From 2-01-FULL-49-10 sp041652335 (lineage in GTDB: Bacteria > Patescibacteriota > Kazan-3B-28 > UBA10110), in NCBI GenBank assembly GCA_041652335.1, contig JBAZHL010000033.1:1-6824 (forward strand): a DNA stretch of 6,824 bases, in the 5' to 3' direction. How positions within the stretch are numbered: position 1 is the first letter of the stretch; each line of letters opens with the position of its first letter. The position numbers and the translations under genes are program-made. The notes beneath the pieces are model-generated. The model saw only the letters and a list, made by a program, of their open reading frames with translations, did not search any database and was not told the DNA's origin. Below are positions 1 to 6,390 of this stretch, in pieces.

Positions 1-2
1 TA

Positions 3-3000
3 ACTCTTACATCTGTTATTATGGACAGAAGTACAGAAGATGTGACTGTTAACAATATTGCAACGCCTAATACAGCTATTGGTGCTTCTAACATGTCAGA
101 AGCACAAACACTTACAGCAAACTATGTTGGTGCGGCTCTTACTGGTACAACAGACAGTGTAACTGTAAATCTTTCAAATGTTGCAACAGCTGCAACAGTT
201 GCTATCGTTAGTACAACAACGAGTGGCGTTGAAGAAATCGTAGTTAGCTCTACAGGCAATACAAATAAACTAACAGCATTAACTTCAGTTGATAGCGGTG
301 CTGCAACAGAAATCACAAAAGTAACAGTTACAGGCGATAAAGCTTTAACAATTACTACGGCTCTTGACTATGCTGGAACAACAACAGGTACATTCGATGC
401 GTCTGCAGCAACTGGTGCAGTAACTATGGGTATGGATGTAAACTTAACTCAAGCTACTGTTAAAGGTGGTTCAGGTAACGATGTTATCGATATGTCAACA
501 GGCTTAAATGCTACTGATGTTATCGATGGTGGAGCTGGTACAGACAAACTTAAAGTAGTTGGTGCTGATTCTGCTGCTACAACACTTGATACAACGCTTA
601 TGACAAACATCACAAATATCGAAGAACTTCAAGTTCAATCGGATGCTGGTGATGCTCTTGTTCTTAAAACAAACGCAACTATGTCAAAAGTTATTCTTGT
701 AGAAAATGCTACAAATGGTACAGCTATGACAACATCAGATTTAGCTGCAAATGCAGTAGTTGAACTTGTAAATAATGTTGATACTGCTCATGCAATCGGT
801 GCGGTAGTACTTGGTCTTAAAGATGCAAGCGGAACAACTGATACTTTAAATGTAACTGTTAAAGGTACAACAGCACATGATGCAGCTGATAACACAATAG
901 CTTCATTGACAGTTTCTAATATAGAAACTTTAGCATTGACATCTTCATTTGATGGTACTGTAGCTTTACTTGCAGCAGATACAAACACAATTACAAGTTT
1001 GGTAGCAGATACAACGTTAACTAAGATTACTGCAGCTGGTTCTGATGCATTAAGCTTTACAATGTCAGGTGCTGAAACAAATTTAGCAACTATTGATGCT
1101 TCTGCTATGACAGATGTTATTACGGTAAATATGACAAACTTAACTTCAAATGTAGCTATTACAACAGGTTCTGAAGATGACCTTATTACTATGGGTGCTA
1201 CTTTAACTAATGCAGATACTATCAATGGTGGTTCTAACTCTACAGACACAACAAATGTTGACGTATTGACTGCTACTGTAACAGGTTTAACTGCAACTAC
1301 AGGTGCTCTTCATATCTCTAATGTTGAGAGAGTAAATCTTACAAATGCCGGTACAGCTGTAATCAATGCTGCAGGTATTACTGGTACAACAGAAGTTGCT
1401 ATCGCAGAAGATGCTGCGGCTGTATCAACAACAGTTACAGGTCTTTCAACAACTGCCGCGTTAGGTCTTGGATTCAATGGTACTGCTAATGCTGCTACAG
1501 TGTTAGGTACAGTAATCGTAAGCTTGGCAGATGAAACAGGTACAACAGATGCATTAACTATTAACATGAATGATACTACAGATGGAGATACAAATACTGT
1601 TACTCTTAAAACAACAGCAATCGAAACTGTAACATTTGCTCACAGTACAACAGCTGCTGCACTTGCAAGTACAACTGTAACATCAACAGATTTTAAAGCA
1701 ACTACAATCAATGTAACTGGTTCAGATACAGATGTTGACAATACGTTCACACTTGGAACGCTTAACGCTGCTACTACAACAGTAAATGCAAGTACATTTA
1801 CTGGTATTCTTTCTGCAACAACGGCAGCTGGCGTAGCAACTACAATGAGTGCAAAAGGCGGTTATGCGAGCGTATTAACAGGTAGTACTGGAAGCGATAC
1901 ATTTTCTGTAGTAGGTGATGCTGGTACAGCTATCTATGATATTTCTGGTTTAACTGGAACACTTGATACATTGAATGCAACTTTAAGTTCTACTGCTTCA
2001 GATTTTACATCAGTAGATGGTATTGAGACTATGAACTTAAGCGTAAAAGCAAGCACTTCAGCTGGTTTTGATAATGCGACTAAAGATAATGGTTTAAATG
2101 CAGCTACAACAGTAAATATCCTTGGTGGAAATGCTTTATCTTCATTTGTTATGACAACTGCAACTATTGATGCTGCTTCTGCTATGACTGTTAATGCATC
2201 TACATTTGCAGGTCATGTTGAATTAAATCTTGCTTCAGATGCATTTGATGCTGATTTAACAATTATTGGTTCAGCACTTACAACAGATAAAGTAACAACG
2301 ATTATCGCAGCAAATGCTGGAAGTGGTACAAATAAAATCAAATCAATGAGCGGTGTTGAGACGTTGATTGTAACTTCTACAAACAGTGATGTTGACTCTG
2401 AAATTGATTTAACTAATGTTACAGGTCTTACAACAATTGATGCTCAATTTACAAATGGAGCTAATGCTGATAAAATGCAGGTTCTAAATATTGCAGATGG
2501 CGTAAATGTTAAAGTAACATCAAGTGAAACAGCTGACCAGCTTGTTCTTGACTTAACTAACAAAACTGCTACAAACAATACACTAAATGTTGAAGTTACA
2601 GCTATGGGTGCAGGTAGTGATATTCTTAACCTTGACATTGCTCAAGTTGAAACACTTAACTTTAACCTTAAAAATACAAATGCAGTAAGTCTTAACCTTG
2701 ATGGTGTAACAGTAACTGGCACAGGTACAGAAACTGCATTAACTTTCACAGGTGCTAAAGATGCTACAATCAGTGGAGCTGCTTCAACAATCGGTGATAT
2801 TGATGCAAGTACATTAACAGGTGCATTAACAATTACAGCTCGTACAAATACAGCTGCGAATGATGTTAAAACTGGTTCAGGAAACGATACAATTATCATG
2901 GCAAATACAGGCGATACTTTGAATGCTAGCACTGGTACAGATACACTTGTAGTAGCTTATACTTCAGTAATCGGTGGTATGGCGATTGACTTATCAAATG

Positions 3001-3587
3001 CAACAGACCAAATTACTACATTCAACGGTTCTTCAAATGCTGCTGTTCAAGTAGGATTTGAAAATGTTAACTTGACTGGTTATACAGGTAACGGTGCAGA
3101 AATTACTGCTGCAACGACAGGTTCTACTATCGTTGGTACAACAAAAGTTGATAGCATTACATTAGGTGCTGGAACAGATACAGTTGATTTCAACGCTGTA
3201 GGCTCTATTGCAGGTACTGCGAAAGATGTTATCAATAACTACGGTTCAGGTGTGGATGTTCTTACTTTTGATGGTTCAGAGGCTCTTGTAGTTGCTGAAG
3301 CAGATGGCGTTACTGCAACATCAGATGTAGACACTTCTGCAACTGGTTTAATTACTTTTCATGCTAATGATGATACATATGCAGAAAAAGTAACTGCAAT
3401 CCAAGCGGACGGTGAATTGGACGCAGCTAACTCTGTAGCTATCTTTACTGATGGTACTTCATCATACTTGTATTATGCAGGTACTGCAACAGGAAATACT
3501 GACGACCAAATTATTGAATTAGTTGGTGGTGTAGCTGCAGGACTTGATGCAATTACAATCACAGGTACTGGTTTGACTATCGCGTAA
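3..3587 (+). CDS. Large secreted beta-strand-repeat (S-layer/RTX-like) protein, 3' part; 5' end outside window
   Basis: The frame is open from base 3, six codons before the first ATG at 21, with no ribosome binding site there, so this is the C-terminal part of a longer gene. The visible ~1190 residues are extremely rich in Thr, Ala, Asp, Asn, Val and Gly. I see no Cys or Trp, one Pro and about three Arg, a composition typical of secreted surface proteins. Numbered from the ATG at 21, a motif of the type NIExLxL recurs about every 100 residues (near 70, 200, 300, 435, 534, 668, 779, 876, 1013). RTX-like calcium-binding patches occur at GGSGNDVID (149-157), GGAGTD (170-175) and GSGNDTI (952-958). 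The C-terminus (about 1135-1188; FTDGTSSYLYYAG, then DQIIELVG and a hydrophobic tail) resembles the uncleaved end of type I-secreted S-layer or adhesin proteins. Surface layer or adhesin is an inference from composition and motifs; no enzymatic domain is visible. Confidence 0.8.
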   Translation, partial: TLTSVIMDRSTEDVTVNNIATPNTAIGASNMSEAQTLTANYVGAALTGTTDSVTVNLSNVATAATVAIVSTTTSGVEEIVVSSTGNTNKLTALTSVDSGAATEITKVTVTGDKALTITTALDYAGTTTGTFDASAATGAVTMGMDVNLTQATVKGGSGNDVIDMSTGLNATDVIDGGAGTDKLKVVGADSAATTLDTTLMTNITNIEELQVQSDAGDALVLKTNATMSKVILVENATNGTAMTTSDLAANAVVELVNNVDTAHAIGAVVLGLKDASGTTDTLNVTVKGTTAHDAADNTIASLTVSNIETLALTSSFDGTVALLAADTNTITSLVADTTLTKITAAGSDALSFTMSGAETNLATIDASAMTDVITVNMTNLTSNVAITTGSEDDLITMGATLTNADTINGGSNSTDTTNVDVLTATVTGLTATTGALHISNVERVNLTNAGTAVINAAGITGTTEVAIAEDAAAVSTTVTGLSTTAALGLGFNGTANAATVLGTVIVSLADETGTTDALTINMNDTTDGDTNTVTLKTTAIETVTFAHSTTAAALASTTVTSTDFKATTINVTGSDTDVDNTFTLGTLNAATTTVNASTFTGILSATTAAGVATTMSAKGGYASVLTGSTGSDTFSVVGDAGTAIYDISGLTGTLDTLNATLSSTASDFTSVDGIETMNLSVKASTSAGFDNATKDNGLNAATTVNILGGNALSSFVMTTATIDAASAMTVNASTFAGHVELNLASDAFDADLTIIGSALTTDKVTTIIAANAGSGTNKIKSMSGVETLIVTSTNSDVDSEIDLTNVTGLTTIDAQFTNGANADKMQVLNIADGVNVKVTSSETADQLVLDLTNKTATNNTLNVEVTAMGAGSDILNLDIAQVETLNFNLKNTNAVSLNLDGVTVTGTGTETALTFTGAKDATISGAASTIGDIDASTLTGALTITARTNTAANDVKTGSGNDTIIMANTGDTLNASTGTDTLVVAYTSVIGGMAIDLSNATDQITTFNGSSNAAVQVGFENVNLTGYTGNGAEITAATTGSTIVGTTKVDSITLGAGTDTVDFNAVGSIAGTAKDVINNYGSGVDVLTFDGSEALVVAEADGVTATSDVDTSATGLITFHANDDTYAEKVTAIQADGELDAANSVAIFTDGTSSYLYYAGTATGNTDDQIIELVGGVAAGLDAITITGTGLTIA

Positions 3588-3602
3588 TCAATTTTCTTCC
3601 CC

Positions 3603-3707
3603 CGTTCCACCTCTCCACGAGGTGAAACACAAAAAAAGTTACTAAACTTTTCTCGTTCCACCTCTCCTGAGGTGTAATGCAGACAAAAGTTACTAAACTT
3701 TAAACTT
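3603..3707. repeat. Tandem 51-bp repeat, two units, each with two hairpins
   Basis: Two adjacent units (about 3603-3653 and 3654-3707) both begin CGTTCCACCTCTCC and end in AAAGTTACTAAACTTT. Each can fold into two hairpins: CACCTC pairing with GAGGTG across a 4-5 nt loop, then AAAGTT pairing with AACTTT across ACTA. They start 15 nt after the stop of the large surface protein gene. They may protect the mRNA 3' end or be an unrelated REP-like family; the sequence does not decide. Confidence 0.75.
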
Positions 3708-3708
3708 T

Positions 3709-3744
3709 AAGCCTCACTTTCTCTTAGGAGTTGGTGAGGCTTTT
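3709..3744 (+). terminator. Rho-independent terminator of the surface-protein gene
   Basis: AAGCCTCAC (3709-3717) pairs perfectly with GTGAGGCTT (3734-3742) across a 16-nt loop, which can itself form a small CTC/GAG helix. A short T-run (TTTT) closes and follows the stem. It is 120 bp past the stop codon, after the tandem hairpin repeat. The T-tract is short, so efficiency is uncertain. Confidence 0.7.
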
Positions 3745-3756
3745 CAAAAGAAAAAA

Positions 3757-3859
3757 AAGGGTGTCAAAAAAAGGGTGTCAGGCACTATTTTATGCAAAAA
3801 CTTAATTTAAAAAAGGGTGTCAGGCACTCTTTTGTAAAAAGGGTGTCAGGCACCATTTT
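3757..3859 (+). repeat. REP-like hairpin cluster 1 (three full copies, one half copy)
   Basis: A truncated GGGTGTC half copy lies at 3759-3765. Full GTGTCAGGCAC cores follow at 3775-3785, 3817-3827 and 3843-3853. The best copy has stem AAAAGGGTG, loop TCAGG and stem CACTCTTTT (3811-3833), nine pairs with one G-T wobble. The third copy has CACC, giving a perfect GGTG/CACC tip. This sequence type is typical of the palindromes that accompany REP-associated tyrosine transposases, one of which lies at 5005. The hairpins with trailing T-runs could also act as weak terminators. Confidence 0.85.
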
Positions 3860-3888
3860 GAAACTTTTCTTGTTTTTTGCTTAATCAG

Positions 3889-4004
3889 TTAACATAACGC
3901 TACTTTTCTCTCTTAAAATCTTTCATTTCTATTCTTTTTATATTTTGCTATAATTTCAACATGACATTACAAGAACGAAAAGATACAGCTGATATTATTG
4001 CTAA
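3889..4004 (+). repeat. 116-bp promoter-plus-5'-CDS direct repeat, copy 1
   Basis: This segment is nearly identical to 4454-4566, differing only by small indels in T/C runs. It holds the TTAACATAACGCTAC motif (3889-3903), the promoter and the first codons of protein A1. Identity stops abruptly after codon 15. Weaker similarity extends upstream to the preceding REP (GAAACTTTTCTT common to both), so the whole cassette was probably duplicated with a period of about 560 bp. Confidence 0.9.
3946..3960 (+). promoter_or_regulatory. Extended -10 promoter directly abutting the A1 start codon (leaderless)
   Basis: TGCTATAAT (TATAAT at 3949-3954) is a perfect extended -10. Only six bases (TTCAAC) separate it from the ATG at 3961, so transcription should start at or within a base or two of the A of the start codon. 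No Shine-Dalgarno fits. No clear -35 is seen, as is usual for Campylobacterota vegetative promoters. Confidence 0.7.
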
Positions 4005-4212
4005 ATTAATTGATTCGCTTTATAAGAAATTAATTATATTATTGGCAATTGATGGAGCGTTTGGTACATATGCACTAAAATATATATCAGATTCAAATAT
4101 TGTTGGATATGTATTTGCTGTTATTTTTATATTTGTTTCGATAGCAATTTTTGTGACTTATGTGAAAATGAATGTATGGACAAAAAATCTCGAAAGGATA
4201 TCTAATGAGTGA
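3961..4212 (+). CDS. Cassette 1 protein A1: small two-TM membrane protein, function unknown
   Basis: This 83-aa protein has a charged N-terminus beginning MTLQERKDTADIIAK. It is followed by a KK-anchored hydrophobic segment (about 24-39) and a second, stronger one (about 46-68), then a short charged tail (NLERISNE). It is paralogous to the 81-aa product at 4523 and the 80-aa product at 6148. Its first 15 residues are identical to those of the former, and the rest is the most divergent of the three, with DGAFGTY where the others have AGG[ST]W[IV]YG. Both ends are predicted to face the same side of the inner membrane. The start is fixed by alignment with the paralogue and by the promoter just upstream. 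Its 3' end overlaps the next gene by 8 nt, so the two are probably co-translated. I do not recognise the family; toxin, antidote or defence roles are only guesses. Confidence 0.75.
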   Translation: MTLQERKDTADIIAKLIDSLYKKLIILLAIDGAFGTYALKYISDSNIVGYVFAVIFIFVSIAIFVTYVKMNVWTKNLERISNE

Positions 4213-4309
4213 GATAGGAATTTTAATAATACCTTTAGGTTTTGTATTTGCTGCTATTATAGGATTTTTAGCTGTTAAAAGACATTGGAAAATTGCTGAC
4301 TGGGTTTAA
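4205..4309 (+). CDS. Cassette 1 microprotein B1 with HWKIAD motif (34 aa)
   Basis: The ATG at 4205 overlaps the last 8 nt of A1 in another frame. It is preceded by AAAGGA (4193-4198) with a 6-nt spacer, a good ribosome binding site. The product has one hydrophobic segment (about residues 4-24) followed by VKRHWKIADWV. The block K-x-H-W-K-I-A-D is invariant in the B genes of all three cassettes. The codons for it differ from the other copies only at synonymous positions (GCT/GCA, GAC/GAT, ATT/ATA), which supports real coding. It is probably a single-pass inner membrane peptide acting with A1. The family is not recognised. Confidence 0.7.
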   Translation: MSEIGILIIPLGFVFAAIIGFLAVKRHWKIADWV

Positions 4310-4324
4310 ACCCTACTAAAGTGA

Positions 4325-4414
4325 AAAAAGTGTCTAAAAAAGTGTCAGGCACTCTTTTACTGCAGGCACTCTTTTGTGTTCCCTGTTTAAAAAAAGGGTG
4401 TCAGGCACTCTTTT
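4325..4414 (+). repeat. REP-like hairpin cluster 2 (two full copies, two half copies)
   Basis: The order is: a GTGTC half copy (4330-4334), a full core GTGTCAGGCAC (4342-4352), a right-half CAGGCACTCTTTT (4363-4375) and a second full core (4398-4408; nine-pair hairpin 4392-4414). It begins about 15 nt after the B1 stop and could terminate cassette 1. All copies have the same orientation as those of cluster 1. Confidence 0.85.
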
Positions 4415-4453
4415 GAAACTTTTCTTAGTTTTTTATTAATCTTTTGCTTCTGC

Positions 4454-4566
4454 TTAACATAACGCTACCTCTCTTAAAATCTTTCATTTCTATTCTTTTT
4501 TATATTTTGCTATAATTTCAACATGACATTACAAGAACGAAAAGATACAGCTGATATTATTGCTAA
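4454..4566 (+). repeat. Promoter-plus-5'-CDS direct repeat, copy 2
   Basis: Near-identical partner of 3889-4004, including TTAACATAACGCTAC (4454-4468), the T-rich spacer, the extended -10 box and codons 1-15 of protein A2. The distance between the two ATGs is 562 bp. Confidence 0.9.
4508..4522 (+). promoter_or_regulatory. Extended -10 promoter abutting the A2 start codon (leaderless)
   Basis: TGCTATAAT with TATAAT at 4511-4516 and six bases (TTCAAC) before the ATG at 4523, identical in arrangement to cassette 1. No Shine-Dalgarno is present. Confidence 0.7.
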
Positions 4567-4768
4567 GAGGGGTGACTTAATTTATAAAAAATTATTGTTG
4601 CTAGTAGCAGTTGCAGGTGGTAGCTGGATTTATGGTGTGGGTAAAGCTGATATTGTGAGCTATTTTGCATTGTTGGCATTTTTTCTCTCATCAATAGGTG
4701 TAGTTGCTAATTTAGTCCGTTTAGGACAAGTGATTGTAAAAATAAAGGAGATTGAAGATGACTATTGA
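4523..4768 (+). CDS. Cassette 2 protein A2: small two-TM membrane protein, function unknown
   Basis: This 81-aa paralogue of A1 and A3 has the N-terminus MTLQERKDTADIIAK (shared exactly with A1). Then come RGDLIYKK, a first hydrophobic segment (about 24-39) with AGGSWIYGVG, a second (about 44-65) containing SSIGVVANLVRLG, and a charged tail (KIKEIEDDY). Outside the first 15 residues it is closer to A3, which has AGGTWVYGV and NLIKLG at the equivalent places. It overlaps the downstream B2 gene by 11 nt. It is expected in the inner membrane. No catalytic motif or known domain is visible. Confidence 0.75.
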   Translation: MTLQERKDTADIIAKRGDLIYKKLLLLVAVAGGSWIYGVGKADIVSYFALLAFFLSSIGVVANLVRLGQVIVKIKEIEDDY

Positions 4769-4856
4769 ACTTTTATATGGAATATCATTAGTGGCAGCTA
4801 TCATAATAGGTGTACTCGCAGTAAAAAACCATTGGAAAATTGCAGATTACTTTTAA
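4758..4856 (+). CDS. Cassette 2 microprotein B2 with HWKIAD motif (32 aa)
   Basis: It starts at the ATG at 4758 inside the end of A2, with AAAGGAG (4744-4750) 7 nt upstream, the strongest ribosome binding site of the three B genes. One hydrophobic segment (about residues 5-22) is followed by VKNHWKIADYF. It conserves K-x-H-W-K-I-A-D with B1 and B3 while the N-terminal residues vary. Conservation limited to the juxtamembrane C-terminus suggests that this end makes the functional contact, possibly with protein A or a lipid head group; this is inference. Confidence 0.7.
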   Translation: MTIELLYGISLVAAIIIGVLAVKNHWKIADYF

Positions 4857-4860
4857 GATA

Positions 4861-4956
4861 AACAAAAAAGCTAAAAAAGGGGTGAAGAAAAAGGGGTGAA
4901 GAAAAAGAAGAAAAAGAAGAAAAAGGGGTGTCAAAAGGGGTGTCAGGCACTCTTTT
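4861..4956 (+). repeat. Polypurine simple repeat ending in REP-like cluster 3
   Basis: From 4861 to 4930 the top strand is almost purely purine. It contains GGGGTGAAG at 4879-4887 and 4893-4901, then repeated AAGAAA units. It runs into a REP half copy (GGGGTGTC, 4925-4932) and a full core GTGTCAGGCAC (4940-4950) with flanking AAAAG/CTTTT pairing. The GGGGTG units look like decayed left halves of the REP, multiplied by slippage. The full REP lies 54 nt before the transposase start. Confidence 0.75.
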
Positions 4957-4993
4957 AAAACTTTTCTTAATTAAATATTAATATATTATTTAT

Positions 4994-5004
4994 TACAATA
5001 CCAC
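4994..5004 (+). promoter_or_regulatory. Possible -10 box directly before the RAYT start
   Basis: TACAAT (4994-4999) is followed by five bases and the ATG at 5005; no Shine-Dalgarno is seen upstream. This mirrors the leaderless arrangement of the neighbouring cassettes. It lacks the TG extension, so support is weaker. Confidence 0.4.
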
Positions 5005-5763
5005 ATGCCAAGAAAAGAACGATACCAAGAAGCTGGACACTATCATATTATAAACCGTGGAGTAGAGAGAAGAGCTATCTATCTTGAACCCGAAGATTAT
5101 AATTTCTTTTTAGATTTACTGCTCAAACTTACCAAAGAGTATGAGATTACCATACACGCATTTTGTCTTATGACAAACCACTACCATCTCTTACTAGAAA
5201 CCAAACAAGCCAACCTCTCAAAAGCTATTCAATTTATAAACGATAAATACTCCAAATATTTCAACAAAAGGTACACAAGAAGCGGTCATCTCTGGCAAGG
5301 AAGGTACAAATCTTATCCTCTCTTTGATGATGCTCACTTTTGGATAGTAGCAAAATACATAGAGAGAAACCCCATAAAAGCAGCAATGGTAAAACAAGTA
5401 GAATTCTACAAGTACCAATCTTTTTTTCAATGGAAATATAAACATAACTACTATGAACTTCTAAATAACTCTAAGATTTTTGATATGACTTATGATGAGT
5501 ACACAGACTATATTAGCAGTGAGATGGATACGGATGCCATAGACACAGTCTATAAATCTCCAAAATTGATAGTTAAAGAAGACGGTAAACTTAAAGTATT
5601 GAGTAAAAGACTAGAAACTTTTTTTGAGTTTGACAGAGATATTAACAGAAATGACGGTATCAAAAAAGCTTACATGTACGGCTATACAAAAAGCGAGATA
5701 GCGGGTTTTTTAAATATAAGTCATGCAGCAGTTAGTAAAATTCTAGAGAAGTATCAGCTATAA
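5005..5763 (+). CDS. REP-associated tyrosine transposase (RAYT, Y1/HUH superfamily)
   Basis: This 252-aa protein is a single-strand DNA transposase of the IS200/IS605-related TnpA_REP group, which nicks DNA through a catalytic Tyr and recognises REP hairpins. Visible signatures are YHIINRGV (13-20), the metal-binding HUH motif in LMTNHYHLLLE (55-65; H59 and H61), candidate catalytic Tyr in KYSKYFNKRY (81-90; Tyr82 or Tyr85), the family block GHLWQGRYKS (94-103) and YIERNPIKA (118-126). Residues 217-252 form a predicted helix-turn-helix (YGYTKSEIAGFLNISHAAVSKIL), a common C-terminal addition in this group. Length and motifs are intact, so it is probably active or recently active. A canonical REP hairpin sits 54 nt upstream, and a deleted relative with the same spacing lies at 6571. 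The REPs around it are its expected substrates, from knowledge of the family. Confidence 0.92.
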   Translation: MPRKERYQEAGHYHIINRGVERRAIYLEPEDYNFFLDLLLKLTKEYEITIHAFCLMTNHYHLLLETKQANLSKAIQFINDKYSKYFNKRYTRSGHLWQGRYKSYPLFDDAHFWIVAKYIERNPIKAAMVKQVEFYKYQSFFQWKYKHNYYELLNNSKIFDMTYDEYTDYISSEMDTDAIDTVYKSPKLIVKEDGKLKVLSKRLETFFEFDRDINRNDGIKKAYMYGYTKSEIAGFLNISHAAVSKILEKYQL

Positions 5764-6030
5764 TTACAGTTCTAGTTGGCGGTTATGATTGGTTTGATTG
5801 TATTGTGAAGGAGAAGGTGGGACAGGGTCAGCCTTTAACTAAAGGATATAACAATGCGATTAGCCCTCATAATTGTTATTATCTTGATGCTATTAGCAAC
5901 AAGATTGTATTAAAAGCTTATAGAGAGTTCGTAGCTCTCTATTTGTCCCAACTAGCAAAATTATACCGCACAAATATAAATAAAAACTAAAAAATATCTC
6001 TTACTTTACTTTTTACATAAATAAGCTCAA
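5764..6030. other. RAYT downstream spacer with small hairpins and an unconvincing open frame
   Basis: No recognised gene is present. The segment holds a short palindrome CCTTTA-AC-TAAAGG (5832-5845) and an eight-pair hairpin ATAGAGAG/CTCTCTAT with a 7-nt loop (5920-5942), followed by two more Ts; the latter may terminate RAYT transcription. TGGGACA (5818-5824) recurs inverted as TGTCCCA (5944-5950). One forward frame is open from the RAYT stop to 5990 with only a GTG start (5805). Its product of up to about 60 residues shows no recognisable motif and may be a gene remnant. Confidence 0.4.
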
Positions 6031-6050
6031 AAAAAGGGTGTCACTCTTTT
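6031..6050 (+). repeat. REP-like copy with loop deletion
   Basis: AAAAGGGTG is joined through a single T to CACTCTTTT (6032-6050). Both complete stem arms of the standard repeat are kept, but four of the five loop bases (TCAGG) are missing. It lies about 100 bp upstream of cassette 3. Confidence 0.75.
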
Positions 6051-6131
6051 ATGCCTTTTATTTGCATAATGCAGAATTCTATTTAAAAAAAATCGTACTA
6101 CTTTATAAAAAAACAACAAATTACAAAAAAA

Positions 6132-6147
6132 TGATATAATTTTGACT
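6132..6147 (+). promoter_or_regulatory. Extended -10 promoter abutting the A3 start codon (leaderless)
   Basis: TGATATAAT (TATAAT at 6135-6140) matches the extended -10 consensus, and seven bases separate it from the ATG at 6148. The farther upstream sequence is unlike cassettes 1 and 2, so the promoter-start spacing is kept although the surroundings are not. Confidence 0.65.
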
Positions 6148-6390
6148 ATGGAAATAAAAGATAAAATAGATATCATAAACAAAAAAGCCGATATTGCAAA
6201 CAAGAAGCTTATAGCATTTTTAGCAATAGCTGGAGGCACATGGGTTTATGGGGTAAATGAAGCAGCTGATAATCCAGTTGTTACGATTTTATCGTCAATA
6301 GCTTTCTTTATAGCTGTTTTGGGCATATCTACCAATTTAATAAAACTTGGCGATCTACAAACAAAATTAAAGGACTTATATAATGAATGA
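6148..6390 (+). CDS. Cassette 3 protein A3: small two-TM membrane protein, function unknown
   Basis: This 80-aa protein begins MEIKDKIDIINKKADIANKK. The first hydrophobic segment (about 21-36) contains AIAGGTWVYGV and the second (about 43-62) SSIAFFIAVLGIS, followed by NLIKLG and a charged tail (KLKDLYNE). It aligns along its length with A2 and more weakly with A1. The N-terminus differs in sequence but keeps the charged, helical character. The ATG at 6148 is chosen over an in-frame TTG at 6142 because it keeps the -10 spacing and the alignment with the paralogues. It overlaps B3 by 8 nt. Likely an inner-membrane partner of B3; function not recognised. Confidence 0.75.
   Translation: MEIKDKIDIINKKADIANKKLIAFLAIAGGTWVYGVNEAADNPVVTILSSIAFFIAVLGISTNLIKLGDLQTKLKDLYNE

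Noticed and set aside
122..2932. Several reverse-strand ORFs inside the surface-protein gene
   Set aside because: They are shadows of a long, compositionally biased gene (Thr/Ala/Val codons read backwards as Val/Ser-rich); no independent start signals.
3889..3903. TTAACATAACGCTAC as an integron attC-type site
   Set aside because: It superficially contains TAAC/GTTA-type ends, but no paired R''/L''...L'/R' structure is visible, the reverse-strand GTTATGT departs from GTTRRRY, and no integrase is in the window.
3757..4414. CRISPR array
   Set aside because: The repeats are short palindromes with irregular spacing (26 to several hundred bp) and broken copies, and they flank genes; no regular spacers.
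5218..5445. Reverse-strand ORF inside the RAYT
   Set aside because: Lies wholly within a well-supported transposase reading frame and has no motif.
5805..5990. Short forward ORF with GTG start after the RAYT
   Set aside because: No ribosome binding site at a convincing distance before the GTG, no recognisable motif, and the region holds hairpins; kept only as a possible remnant in the spacer entry.
6142..6147. Alternative TTG start for A3
   Set aside because: The ATG two codons later matches the paralogues in alignment and in distance from the -10 box.
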